Shown in pieces: positions 13,124-23,527 of a DNA stretch of 64,000 nucleotides. The stretch's first letter is position 1. Each line of letters starts with the position of its first letter. The stretch is taken from NCBI GenBank assembly GCA_910890315.1, contig CAJVGD010000027.1:1-64000 (forward strand), in the 5' to 3' direction. Under the pieces are notes generated by a model. It saw only the letters and a list, made by a program, of their open reading frames with translations, was not told where the DNA came from and did no database searches. The DNA comes from Serendipita indica DSM 11827. Lineage: Eukaryota > Basidiomycota > Agaricomycetes > Sebacinales > Serendipitaceae. The translations under genes and the position numbers were made by a program.

Positions 13124-13597
13124 ACTCCGCCAAATCACGATTCAGCCCTCAAGGAGCCAGCAGCAACGACTCAGATCAGCTTTATTTATGAAGATAAGAT
13201 TTTGGGAGAATTTCACCAACTATGTGCCTCCAGCCTCGCCTCTTCTCCTGCATATCTCATTCCTTGGTCTTGGGTTCGCCTTCTTCGGTTCAAGTTTGCC
13301 TCGGCAGTTTCGTGTTCCGCGACGTGTAGGTAATATTTTATTTCCTCTCCTATTCAGCCTTTATGATCTCCTTTCCCACCTTCGTTCTAATAGTCGCCTC
13401 GCCTCGCTTGATGCAATGCTCGTTTGAAATGCAAACGAAATTGACTCAATGAACGCGAAATAAGTTTAACTATCTCTAAACTACATTGCATATGGAACCA
13501 AGCACTTTTGAACGAGGAGAGTATCAGTCCAGCCACTGCCAGTATTGGTTGGAACCTCGCTAAGAGCGTAGCTCCTATAGGATAGTCTGAGTACTTG
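12985..13597 (+). repeat. Near-identical 0.61 kb patch inside the duplication (partner 15697-16310)
   Basis: By eye I count about a dozen differences over some 610 bp (roughly 98% identity), while the flanking duplicated sequence is near 80-85%. The patch covers the last exon of the small Cys-rich gene and the last coding segment of the GH5 gene. It looks like a gene-conversion tract or a locally constrained block. Confidence 0.75.
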
Positions 13598-14105
13598 CAA
13601 AGCATAAGCAACAGATATTATAGCTGACTTGCGGGTCCATGGCAAAGGAGCCTACAACCCACCCAGTAATGCCAATGAATATGTCGGCATTTGCCTGCTC
13701 AAATGCGACTCCTTGGGAAAGATAGTTCTGGAAGTAGATGTGAGTAGTATTTCCTGAAAACTGGGTGGTTACTTACGACGCACCGCGCCATGTTTCCACC
13801 ACCCGTCTCGCTGTTGAACACTTGACGCCACCTACGCCTCATACCTTCTACATACCAATCAGAAAATGCCCCTAATATATGCATAAAGCACGTACATGCA
13901 AGTAGGTCATCCGCATTGTCAGTGTTATTTCTCACACATTCCGTCTTGGCGCCACTGCGAGGGAATGGGGTTTCGTGCCAATAACTTTCTTGATCCCACC
14001 TGTTATCGTAGTCTAGATACCTGTGTACGTCGAAGATGAGACCGGTTGTCGACCCATCTGGGTTAGTGACCTTTGTCAAAGCCTCTGCACTTCATTCGAG
14101 ATAAA
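13481..14105 (-). pseudogene. GH5 endoglucanase 3' fragment (duplicated, truncated)
   Basis: The 3' half of the intact GH5 gene at 16194-18158 is repeated here. It carries VTNPDGSTTGLIFDVH, the KTECVRNN block, NSETGGGN (the nucleophile Glu region) and the C-terminal coding sequence up to the same stop. Everything upstream of the VTNPDGS segment is absent: similarity stops near 14105, just before the haspin fragment begins. Without signal peptide, CBM1 and acid/base Glu it cannot be an active secreted cellulase. The donor of the last intron has become GC (gcaagt) where the intact copy has GT (gtaagt). Confidence 0.8.
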
Positions 14106-14145
14106 TAGTGAGTCTCCCTTTGAGGCCTGTATCTATCTCGTTCTT

Positions 14146-14356
14146 CCATTCCGTGGTGAGAGTGACTCGATAGCGTGCTGTCTTCCTGCGACTCTTCTTC
14201 ACTAGATCGGGGCGGCGCCTGAACATACGCATTGGTTGCTACCTTTGTGGGAGTCGTGTGGGTTATTGTCCATTCATTAACTGTGATTATTCTTGTAGCT
14301 TCTTCTATATGCCTTTACTCTGCGCTGCATTTCATCCGATACGGTGGCGGGCAAGA
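14146..14356 (-). pseudogene. Haspin 5'-exon fragment
   Basis: This copy of the first haspin exon (compare 10970-11180) keeps the start region, with MQRRVK still readable, but is riddled with differences and has no kinase sequence downstream. It marks the junction of the two duplication units. Confidence 0.8.
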
Positions 14357-15437
14357 TGTCGATCTATTTCGGAAGCACCCAGACTCGAAGAAACCCGAGA
14401 CACACCATGAGACATCTCGGGTAACTAGACACCAACCTCAACCAACCTCAAGCTAACGTTCGCTGTCAGTTGATAGAATTTATCTGTGTATGGTATAAGT
14501 GGCGCAACCCCTAGTTCGGTTCTGTTAGCCGCTATTCAGCGCCACGGGTCTAGGTTGATGGCCCTTTGGAAACAGACCGCGTTTCTGCCCCTGAAATGTC
14601 GAATCATGTCGAAAATGCGAGCTATTGCTTAGTTTGGGTGATCCCGAAGCCTGGTCGGTAGGCTGGTTGGGTGGTCTTGTGATACGTGCCAATAGCCGAT
14701 ATCTAGGAGACATCAGTATAACAACTTTATATGCAGACAGGACGGTACTATAGTCCATTCACCATGGCACATATACTGTTCCCGCCATGCCCCCTTACTG
14801 GCAAGCGGAGTTTGACTCTCACAGAGGGCATTTATCAAAGGAGCTGCTCTCGATGTTTGGCTATTTGAATCAGACCTTAGAGGCGAAGGACATGTCATTT
14901 GTCAAATTCCTCGAATCTCCAAAGCCGGCTATGGTCTCGTCCTGGTACCAATAAGAAAAGTCAATTTTCATAATAAAGTCTGGATGCGGACAAAGAATGT
15001 CATAGCTGGTACTACAATTGAAATATTATCACTCATCCAGTTTTTACGAGTCTGATGAGGTTCTCTGATCCCCCGGCTATCGAAGTCCACCTAATAGTTT
15101 CTCGGCCGAGTGTGGGTGCAGCATGTTAATCTATACTACTCTCAGGGTGGAGGCAGGAGAGGGCATGTCATCTTAACCAGCAAGCAAGGACCGTCTCTAC
15201 AATCCGACAGCAGTCACGCGCGGCGCACCGCCTCCACTCCTTTGCTATAAGTAGCCTAGAGGTTTTGCCTTGAGCTTTACGTGTTTCACCATCTATACCC
15301 CGCTTCGGACTGTGATGAGCATCAGTGGAAGCTCATTCTCATTCCTCTGCTCACTCAATAAACAATGTATTGCTAAGTAGTTGACTTTGCTTGGCAGCGC
15401 TGATGCATGCATGATTATTTAGTCATTAAAAAACGCA
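14357..15437. other. Duplicated spacer, no intact gene
   Basis: Homologous to 11590-12729. It contains a 56-codon open stretch from about 14788 (MPPYWQAE start) with no identifiable family, which I treat as a gene remnant. Confidence 0.45.
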
Positions 15438-15836
15438 ATGACGAAGGAAGGATAACAGTCGCGTGGTGTGCACTCAATGTAGAAGACGGGGGTGCTCGGC
15501 ACGACATTCCAGCCACCAAGTTTCAGGTAGGCAGTCAGTTTCACACTCTGAACAAGTGCATAATGAATGAAATATATAGAAACCATGGATCCAACCGTCG
15601 GTCAACTCGTGCAGCGAATGCAAGGTACATAATACCAATCCTGGGACAGTTCCCGCTTGTTGGTTCCCGCGCCTGTTTCTGACATTGTAAAAGAGAATCC
15701 AGACTCGATTCAAATCCCATTCGTTCACAACCGTACTGCCGAAGTGGCACAGGAGCCGACCACTTCTAACGCCAACCAGTCGAGTTCCCAGCCACCAGGC
15801 TACACTCGCTATAACTTCCGACCCCGCCGGCGATAA
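15438..15836 (+). pseudogene. Second copy of the small Cys-rich gene, start lost
   Basis: Counterpart of 12730-13123. Both introns, the CTQCRRRGC cluster and the RYNFRPRRR C-terminus are kept. One extra A shortly after the ATG puts a TAA in frame after five codons, so the original start no longer reaches the main frame. Another start or exon could rescue it, but I see none. Confidence 0.6.
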
Positions 15837-16193
15837 ACTCCGCTAAATCACGATTCAACCCTCAAGGAGCCAGCAGCAACGACTCAGATCAGCTCTATTT
15901 ATGAAGATAAGATTTTGGGAGAATTTCACCAACTATGTGCCTCCAGCCTCGCCTCTTCTCCTGCAAATCTCATTCCTTGGTCTTGGGTTCGCCTTCTTCG
16001 GTTCAAGTTCGCCTCGGCAGTTTCGTGTTCCGCGACGTGTAGGTAATATTTTATTTCCTCTCCTAGTCAGCCTTTATGATCTCCTTTCCCACCTTCGTTC
16101 TAATAGTCGCCTCGCCTCGCTTGATGCAATGCTCGTTTGAAATGCAAACGAAATTGATTCAATGAACGCGAAATAAGTTTAACTATCTCTAAA

Positions 16194-18158
16194 CTACATT
16201 GCATATGGAACCAAGCACTTTTGAACGAGGAGAGTATCAGTCCAGCCACTGCCAGTATTGGTTGGAACCTCGCTAAGAGCGTAGCTCCTATAGGATAATC
16301 TGAGTACCTGCAGAATAAAGGCGAGAGATACAAGTAACTTACGGGTCCACGGCGAAGGAGCCTGCAGCCCACCCAGTAATGCCAATGAATACGTCGGCGT
16401 TGGCCTGCTCAAACGCGACTTGTTGGCAGAAGTAGTTCTGGAAGTAGATTTAAGTATCATTCCTGAAAAGAGAGGACTACGTACGACGCACGACGCCGTA
16501 TTTCCGCCACCCGTCTCGCTGTTGAACGCTTGACGTCCTCTACATCTTAACCACTCTGCATATCAATCAGAAAATGCTCCTAGCAGATCCATAAAGGACA
16601 TACGCGCAAGTGGGCCAAACGCATTGTCAATGTTATTCCTCACACATTCCGTGTTGGTGCCACTGCGAAAGAGTGAGGTTTCGTGCTAAGAAGTCTCGTG
16701 AACCTACCTATTATCGTAGTCTAGGTACTTGTGTACGTCAAAGACGAGTCCAGTTGTCGAGCCATCCGGGTTGGTGACCTTTGCCAAAGCCTCTGCGCTT
16801 CCGTTTGAGATAAACGTCTCGGCACTATCAAAGTATCAGCAACGGATCAATCAGATAGCCACTGCCATACCTTGTCCAGTTATTGCCCGGGAGCAAACAA
16901 ATCTGCTTCATAGCACCGGCCTTGCGGATGGCCGTAACCGCTGCTTGAACGCTAGCAGCCCATGCGTTGATGTCGGGCACATCATGTGGTTCGTTCATAA
17001 TGCCAAAGATAATGTGATCGTTCGAGGCGTATTTGGCAGCGATTTGGCCCCACAGGTAGGCAAACTGTTCATTTGTCGGTCCACCCTGCCCAATAATCTT
17101 GCCGTTCCATCTAGCGACCAGAAGTAAATACCTCATTAGTGAACAAAATAGTAGAGGAGGGAACATACCGCGCATAATTGTGTACATCAACGATGCAGTA
17201 CGCGCCGAGACCGAGACAAGCTTGGATAAATTCGTCATACTTGGCGAAGTTGGTGGCGTCGAGATCTCCCAGGACGCCATTGGTCAGATACTGCCATCCG
17301 ACGGGAACGCGGAATGTGTTGAACTCTTGCGAAGCGTCAGAGAAGTGATGAGCGGGGGAATCACGCTGACTGACTGTCATCTTGGAAAAAGTGGGTCATC
17401 TGGCCGATGCCATCTGGGCCGTAGTACTTGGCCAAAGGTGGGAATGCACTGGTAGGAATGAGATTGGCTCTACATACTTAGCCAAGAACATACCCAGTAG
17501 GATTACAGGTTCCCTGAAGCGGCGTTAGTGACTATTTACCAACAAGCCTGACGTCTACCTACATCCGCTCCACAACCAAAGTCGTAGCCTGCCATATTGA
17601 CGCCGATGTACTTGAACTTTTGACCTCTAGGAAAATTTGAATAACCAAGCGACCGGATTCACCAGTGGACGTACGCTGGGGGTGTGCTTGATGGGCAGGC
17701 TGTTCCCGACGCGGTGCTTGTACTCGAGGTGCGTGTCGAGGTGCGTGTCGAGGTAATGGTACTGGTACTGGTTGTACGAGTTGACGTGCTAGTCGAAGTA
17801 GAAATTGGCCGGGTGGAGATACTCGTGCTTGTTGATCGCGTCGAAACGCTACTCGATGTCGAAGTCGAACGGGTCGCCGAGCTGGTCGAGGTTGCCACTA
17901 GACATTGAGAGTACCAGTCATTCAGGTAAACGCATTGGAGGCCAGCGTCACAGGTTCCTGATCCCGTCCATCCGATACTGCTTGAGTAAGCTACCGTCGG
18001 CACAGCTAAGACATTCTTACCCCTAAAAATAGATCAGACACAAGATCCTGGGTAAACATAGATCGCATACATACTGCGCATTGCTGCCACTGGGCGATCG
18101 CGTTGGCTTGTGAAACGAAGGTAACGGCGAGCGAGACGAGTGCGAGGGTCTGCTTCAT
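16194..18158 (-). CDS. Secreted GH5 endo-beta-1,4-glucanase with N-terminal CBM1
   Basis: Minus-strand multi-exon gene. Residues 1-20 (MKQTLALVSLAVTFVSQANA) form a signal peptide. A cellulose-binding CBM1 follows (QWQQC, IGWTGSGTCDAGLQC, YSQCL), then a Ser/Thr-Arg linker (17675-17880) and the GH5 domain. The GH5 domain carries KFKYIGVNMAGYDFGCGADG, FRVPVGWQYL, VDVHNYAR, GGPTNEQFAYLWG, the acid/base Glu in GIMNEPHDV, the nucleophile in NSETGGGN, ITGWAAGSF and the C-terminal SYALSEVPTN. It most resembles GH5 subfamily 5 endoglucanases, which cut internal bonds of cellulose outside the cell. About ten exons; clear introns include 17674-17627, 17562-17514 and the one before the final exon. The join between QWQQC and the rest of CBM1 is unclear: one 80-nt intron leaves extra residues in the loop. 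The 3' part lies in the right duplication unit. Confidence 0.9.
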
Positions 18159-18983
18159 GATGAGGACAAACGAGGAGAAGTGAGGCCACTCTAGACACAT
18201 GCATCTTTTCCTTTAAAACAGTCGCCACCTGCCGAGCAAACGTCGACAAATGGCCAGCCGGGGGTCAGCTTGCGAATGCCTGAGAGTTGAAGATTTGCAT
18301 CTAGGTGCTATAATCGGCCCGAAGTCCCACCGGATGCGACAATATTGCTGCTTGAGCAGTCGCTAGCGCCGTCAGAGGAAGCCGAAGCCTGCGAAATCAT
18401 AGCCAAAGCAAGCTCGGCCTCCTTTGCTCACAATTAACAGACATTACGTCGGTCATGTGGATACGCAATGGCGAGTGATAAGAATGGGTCGGCAGTTGAT
18501 GAGATTTTCCGGGCCGCTCGAGCGTTGTTCCCAAAAGTGTATTGTGAAATGGTTTCTATGTGTGCGTTTAGAATGAGAGACTGTGTCAACTCGAGCTCAA
18601 ACCTTACGCCGACGTCCAAACGGACCGAGAATTTTGCAGCCCATTTAGCAACCCAGGCCCAGAACTGCACTAAAAGCGAACGTGGAACGGGGTTTTGCGT
18701 TTGAAGTTGTGTTTGTATTCACTCGTGGTAAGCACAAGGGACACTGGTCGTGTTGTCGCCCGTGCCTCGAAGAGCTGGCGGGTACGGAGATGGTTAATCC
18801 GATCCATGAGGATATTTATATCTCAGCAGGGCTTCCGAGGCTGCCATTTCCGATCGTCGCAGATTGGAGTCAGGTGCAAGTTGAGCAATGCGTGGTGAAA
18901 TCCGAATTGAATATCATAAAATTATCGTACATACAAATGAAGCAAACTCCATTCATCTACCCACGAGCTCGACTCGTGGAATA
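18159..18983. other. Intergenic, 0.8 kb, no gene recognised
   Basis: It lies between the GH5 start and the 3' end of a membrane-protein gene and must include the GH5 promoter. Short ORFs on both strands show no recognisable domains. Confidence 0.45.
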
Positions 18984-20658
18984 CTAGTCCTCTGTGTATC
19001 CGGGTGGCTCAGCCCGCGGTATTCGGAGGCCACTATCGACTTCAACCGATGACATTGGTGGCGACGACGACAGGATGGTCGACTCTGGTGGCTGCGCTGT
19101 AGCAGGGACACGAGTCGGTGACGGCGGGCGACGGTCCATATTCATGAACCGCGACTTTTCGTTTTGGCCATAAGAGGCTCCAGGAATCGGAGGATATGTC
19201 GCAGAGGGTGGAACGACTGGCGAACGCGGTGGTGGTCTTGAATTTACGCCTTCAAACTGCGGGTAGAGAATGGTGCCTCCCGGCACATATCGCCCATTCA
19301 CATTGGCACCACTCCCACCACTGATATCGCTCCCCGCCGAGCGGAAGTCACTCACAGTAAAGTGAGTGTCCATGCCTGTGTACGCCGTCGAGTTGCCGTC
19401 GCCGTCATAGAATGACGACTGGACTTCGGAAACCCGATTTCCGGGCGTGTTCTTTGAAGCAGGAATGTTGCTCATAGATCCAAACGGCACTGCAGTGTAC
19501 TGCGAGCCATTGGCCGGGACGCGGTATGGTTCCGCTACGCCAGCGTGGTCGATGGCTCCTCCAGATTCCTTATGCTTCCGCGCTTTTCTTCTCCTCCACA
19601 AGAAGAACCCTAAGACTGCCAGGAGGATGATTGCGACAACACCAACAACGCCACCAACGATGGCTCCGGTGTTCGACGTCTTGCTGTCATTTGGGGGGTT
19701 TGTAGGAATGGTGGCAGAAGAGTTGGTCGTGCGGTATACAAAATAGTCGAGGAACAACGGGTTGCTGTTCAAAGGTGTAATCGTTAGGGTGTGCGTCTTG
19801 TCCGCTCCAAGCGATGTCGCTTGAAAGACAGCCTGGTGTAGAACAGCCGGCAGATTCGCTTTGCCTTCAAATGTGGTCGATTGCCCGTCAATACTAAACG
19901 AAACCTTGGTCGTGCCTTGGTTAACTGTCTGGGCAGTGGTTCCAAATACTGTTATCGCTGTCCCTGTGGTTACTAGTTCAGCACTATCCTGCCATTAAGA
20001 ATGCCAAACACACCATTGAATTGCAGGGTCATCGTCCCCCCATTCGCCTCGCCGGGCGTTTGCCTAGTCGTTCCCATATACTCTTCAACAATCCCATTAT
20101 TTGACCATGATCCAGAGAAGAGTAGACTTTGGTCGCGGTCATCCAGAATGACATCCCCAGCGACGCTATCACTTCCGCTATCCACGGTGAAAAAGTCGAG
20201 GTAGAACGGACCAGGAGTCGTAGTGCTTCCAGACGGACTCGCGATAGCAATCTTGATTGTATGGTTGCCTTTTGGGAGTGTTGGAGACTTGTAGAGTAGC
20301 GCGTGCGAGGTTTGTCTTCGCCGGTCCCAATTGAGGACCTCTCCAGATGCATTAAACGCGATTGGATCGCTATTATCTATTGTAAATCTCGGGGTGGGTA
20401 AACCAAGGCTCTGCGGCGTATTGAGCGTGCCAAAGACCGAGATGCCAGTACCTGGAAACGCTCGTCCAAGCCTCTCGGGGAATCATGACAAAAGCGCGTA
20501 CCAACGAAAGAGTATTCCAACGAGTCTCCAACCGTATTCGACTTGTGCACAGTGCTGAGATATTCGTTGGTGTAGTCCCCGACGTTGTTCTCCGACGACC
20601 AGCTGCCCGTATACGTAATGGACCGGTCTTGATCGTCTACGATGAGCACCTTGCTCAT
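18984..20658 (-). CDS. Single-pass membrane protein with duplicated ectodomain (paralog 2 of 3)
   Basis: Three exons (20658-20502, 20451-20014, 19963-18984) give 524 aa in frame; both introns are 50 nt. Two related ectodomain repeats are visible. The first starts MSKVLIVDDQDRSITYTGSW. The second, about 180 residues on, has VILDDRDQSLLFSGSW. Each contains a G-T-x-I-T/S-V-(Y/F)-G-T strand and ends in a DFFTV- or DYFVY-type motif. A membrane helix (GAIVGGVVGVVAIILLAVLG) with an RRRKARKHK stop-transfer sequence follows, then a Pro/Ser-rich tail of about 200 residues. The protein starts directly with the repeat and has no signal peptide. Introns sit at equivalent places (after the FVG and FNG strands) in both repeats, pointing to an internal duplication. 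Function is unknown; a cell-surface sensor or adhesion role is only inferred. Confidence 0.85.
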
Positions 20659-20993
20659 TTTTTTTCCTTTTTGTACTACCAGTGGGTTGATAGCGCGGCC
20701 CGTATGTATCAAGACGAATTGGCGCAGGCAGGGTTCGGCACGGTGCAATATAGGTCGACGTGGACGGGTCCAAGATGGCATTCATCCTCAAGGAAATACT
20801 CGGTTTGTCACTGACAAGCGCGGCACAGGTTCGCATTCCCGGACAATTTTCGCGCGGCTGAAACCCAGCTAATCTCCGCATTACCTCCCAGTTGCAATCC
20901 CGCTTCAAGGAGGGTGCAGGTCTCAGAATTGGAGTGTGAAATGTCCATATGATGTTAGTTCATGCTACAGGATGCGCAATAATATAAGCAAAT
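20659..20993. other. Short intergenic region between two tandem membrane-protein genes
   Basis: 335 bp holding the promoter of the gene at 18984-20658 and the 3' end of the next. Nothing else recognised. Confidence 0.5.
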
Positions 20994-23024
20994 CTATCCG
21001 TAGTTAGAGTACGAAGGCGGTAGTGTATCTGGGACATCATCGTCGTAGGTCCAATGATCCAACCGAATACCGGCATCAACCTCTCGAACGGGCACCCGTC
21101 GCGTCCGTTCAGGTATTGGTTGTTCCCTCTGTCGTGAGGAAGTAGAGGCGGAATTACGCGGCACGTCTTTCAAGTGCGATGCATGCCCATTGTGAATGTC
21201 CGACGACAAGTAAACACTGTCATCCTGTGAAGACTCGTGCCATTCCTCCCGACCACGACGCGAGTCTGGGACCATGTCTTCTTGCCTCCCGGCTCTGTTC
21301 CTCTCGGACCTGCTCTCTGGCTCTGTCTCGGGCGTTACGCTATCACTCAGCCTCGACGACTCCGTTCTATTACGATCAGATAATCCGGGTGGTCGTAGAT
21401 ACGAATCTCTCGACTCGACGTGCGACGTGCCCACAGACGTCCGCCTTTCGGACCCTGAACTTGAAGCAGCTGGGTGAAATACTTCAGTACGATTGTTCCT
21501 TGGTCGATATTTCTCTGGCGGGATGATGAATACCGAATTATCTGGTGAATCGCTCCGCTGGTTCAATGGGCGCAACTCCATCTGAGCACGACCAATTGCC
21601 TGTTCCCCGTCCCTACTTCCTCTTGGCCGTACCCCTTTCTGCGTGCCAAAAGGGTATTGCGCCAGCGTTCGACTATTTCTCCCTTCAGGTGTCGCTGAGC
21701 CCTTCAGCGCACCGTAATCCCCTTCGCTTGGAGAGAGATGAGGCGAGCGAACTTTTTTGTGTTTACGACGGAGGTAAAAAACTATGAAGGCAATGATAAC
21801 CAGCAGCCCCACAGAGCCGATGGATGCACCGATGATGGCCGCAACAGGCAAGCCGGTCGGTTGATCTATTGATGGAGAGGAGGAGGAGACAGAAGGACCG
21901 GATTGAACAGTGGCCCCGTTTCCACCTGACTGGGGAAGCCCGGGATCAAAGTTGCTGATCGTCTGGACCTCAGGCATAACGGTGCCGCCAGTTGTGATCA
22001 TCGTAGTCCGCGTCGTGACACCGACAAGAGTATCTGTCTCTGCAGTTGCAGTGTTCATCCCACCGCCTCCACCACTATTTCCGCCTGCGACCCCTGTCAA
22101 GACTCTGGACGATCCATACACAAAATAGTCCAGCCACCAAGACGGCGCACGATCTCCTAGCGCAATGAGTTGCATTGTATGTGGTCCATCACTGAGGCCA
22201 GACAGAATGAGGAGGGGCTGGGAAAATCGGTGGGCGAGCAGGCCACGGACGCCTGTATCTCTATACACCTGATTCGGTGTACCAGGATCAATGAGAAATG
22301 CGACGATTGGCACACTTCCATAGTCGTTGTAGATCGTCCCGTATACCGAGATACTGTCGCCGGTAAATGAGAGCGTCGCGGTCGCGTTCACGCCCTGAGG
22401 AGTTCTTCGACTGGTATAGGCATACTCTGCAGAGTTGCTGACCATCAACCAGGCCCCGTTGTAACTGATACTCGGGTCTCTGTCGTCCACAATGGTCCAC
22501 GCGCCTGCTCGCGCCATGTCGTCGTCGGTCATACCCGTGACGGTGAAAAAGTCGAAGATGTACCGTCGATTGGCAGCGCTATCGACATTACTAATGGTGA
22601 TGAGGATAGTATGTTCACCATAACTGAGCGTCGGAGATTTGTAGAACGGGATATGCGAGAATGTGACCTCCTGATTAGGATAGGCGACTTCTCCGGACGC
22701 GTTGAAGCTGACTGCAGGATTATTATCAATTCTATATGTCGAGACGGCTAATCCGTAGTTTTTGGGCTGATTGATAGTCCCGTAGACCGTGATCCCAGTG
22801 CCTGCAGCGAACCAGTTCTCAGCACGTTTTAAATGCTATAAAAAATAGAGAACAAACGTACCTCTAAAGGTGTATCTAATTGTCGTACCAGATGCAAAGG
22901 TGTAGTGCATCGTCGAGTTGTACTCGTTACTCGTGCTCGTAAATGCATGATCGACGCCTGACCATGCTCCTTCCGTGTATTCAATCGCGGGATTCGAGTC
23001 GTCAATGATCGCGACCTTTGACAT
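20994..23024 (-). CDS. Single-pass membrane protein with duplicated ectodomain (paralog 3 of 3)
   Basis: Two exons (23024-22862 and 22801-20994, 60-nt intron) give 656 aa in frame. The first repeat starts MSKVAIIDDSNPAIEYTEG and ends FDFFTV. The second starts WTIVDDRDPSISYNGAW and ends WWLDYFVYG. A glycine/threonine-rich stalk, a helix (VAAIIGASIGSVGLLVIIAF) and a basic RRKHKK anchor follow. The cytoplasmic tail of about 250 residues is long, rich in Ser/Arg/Glu and probably disordered. It is in tandem with paralog 2 and distantly related to the gene at 2123-3654. The second repeat has no intron here, unlike paralog 2. The conserved intron in the first repeat of all three shows common descent. 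The longest tail of the three could carry signalling motifs, but I recognise none. Confidence 0.85.
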
Positions 23025-23527
23025 TGTCCTCGTCAAGGTCGTTCTCCGAGTCGGGTGGAGGGCCCGCTATAGGAGAGAAGGAGAAAGGGAAAAAGGACAG
23101 GCCTTGGTCGCTATAACACCTCATCCGATGACCGGCAGGACTTGGCAGCGCTTCAGGCGGGCATAAACCTGCAGTGACTTGAAATGCAACCGGCAATTGC
23201 ACGAAGGTCGTGAGAACCGAGTTGAAAAGGCATCTCGACCCACTATAGCGCATTTTGCTTATCTCCGTAACCCGTGGGAAGTCCGCGGCTGGTTGCCTAC
23301 TGCAGTAGCGCGGTCCAGCTTGACCAACACCCGCATAAATAGGGGCCAATGCCAATACAGGGGTGAAATAAACATTAAATGGTACGGATGGAGGTGAATC
23401 AATTGGAAGAGTGACGAGGCCGTTCCAAAGGCTATCAAAGAGATGAAATTCTTTACAATTTCTTTCTTGGGAAATACAGTTACAACTGTTTTAGCATAAA
23501 CACGCCAAGATGGAAGAAACACCGAGA
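23025..23527. other. Intergenic, no gene recognised
   Basis: About 500 bp between the upstream end of paralog 3 and the 3' end of the MFS permease gene. It should hold the promoter of the former. No conserved coding segment seen. Confidence 0.5.

Larger units (their letters stand above)
10970..14145 (+). repeat. Left unit of a direct segmental duplication (partner 14146-16812)
   Basis: The unit runs from within haspin exon 1 to a GH5 fragment. Order in both units: haspin 5' sequence, a spacer with shared blocks (for example a tract at 11930-12100 matching 14650-14810), a small Cys-rich gene, then the 3' half of a minus-strand GH5 gene. Similarity varies from roughly 80-85% to about 98%. Boundaries are good to a few tens of bases. 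Confidence 0.8.
14146..16812 (+). repeat. Right unit of the direct segmental duplication (partner 10970-14145)
   Basis: Same order of blocks as the left unit. It ends inside the GH5 gene near the sequence gagataaa shared with position 14100. It is about 0.5 kb shorter than the left unit, mainly through loss of spacer sequence. Confidence 0.8.

Noticed and set aside
13190-13429. 79-codon ORF (MKIRFWENFTNY start) present in both duplication units (also 15901-16140)
   Set aside because: It lies in the near-identical patch, overlaps the GH5 gene's 3' coding end on the other strand, and its conservation only reflects the recent identity of the patch. No family recognised.
12985-16310. Two near-identical direct repeats about 2.7 kb apart, like the two LTRs of a retroelement
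   Set aside because: The interval holds only host gene fragments (GH5, haspin) and a duplicated spacer. There is no polyprotein, primer-binding site or polypurine tract, and homology extends well beyond the repeats at lower identity.
17700-17910. Long plus-strand ORF of Val/Glu/Arg repeats (repeating codons such as gaggtgcgtgtc)
   Set aside because: It is the antisense shadow of the Ser/Thr-rich linker of the GH5-CBM1 gene.
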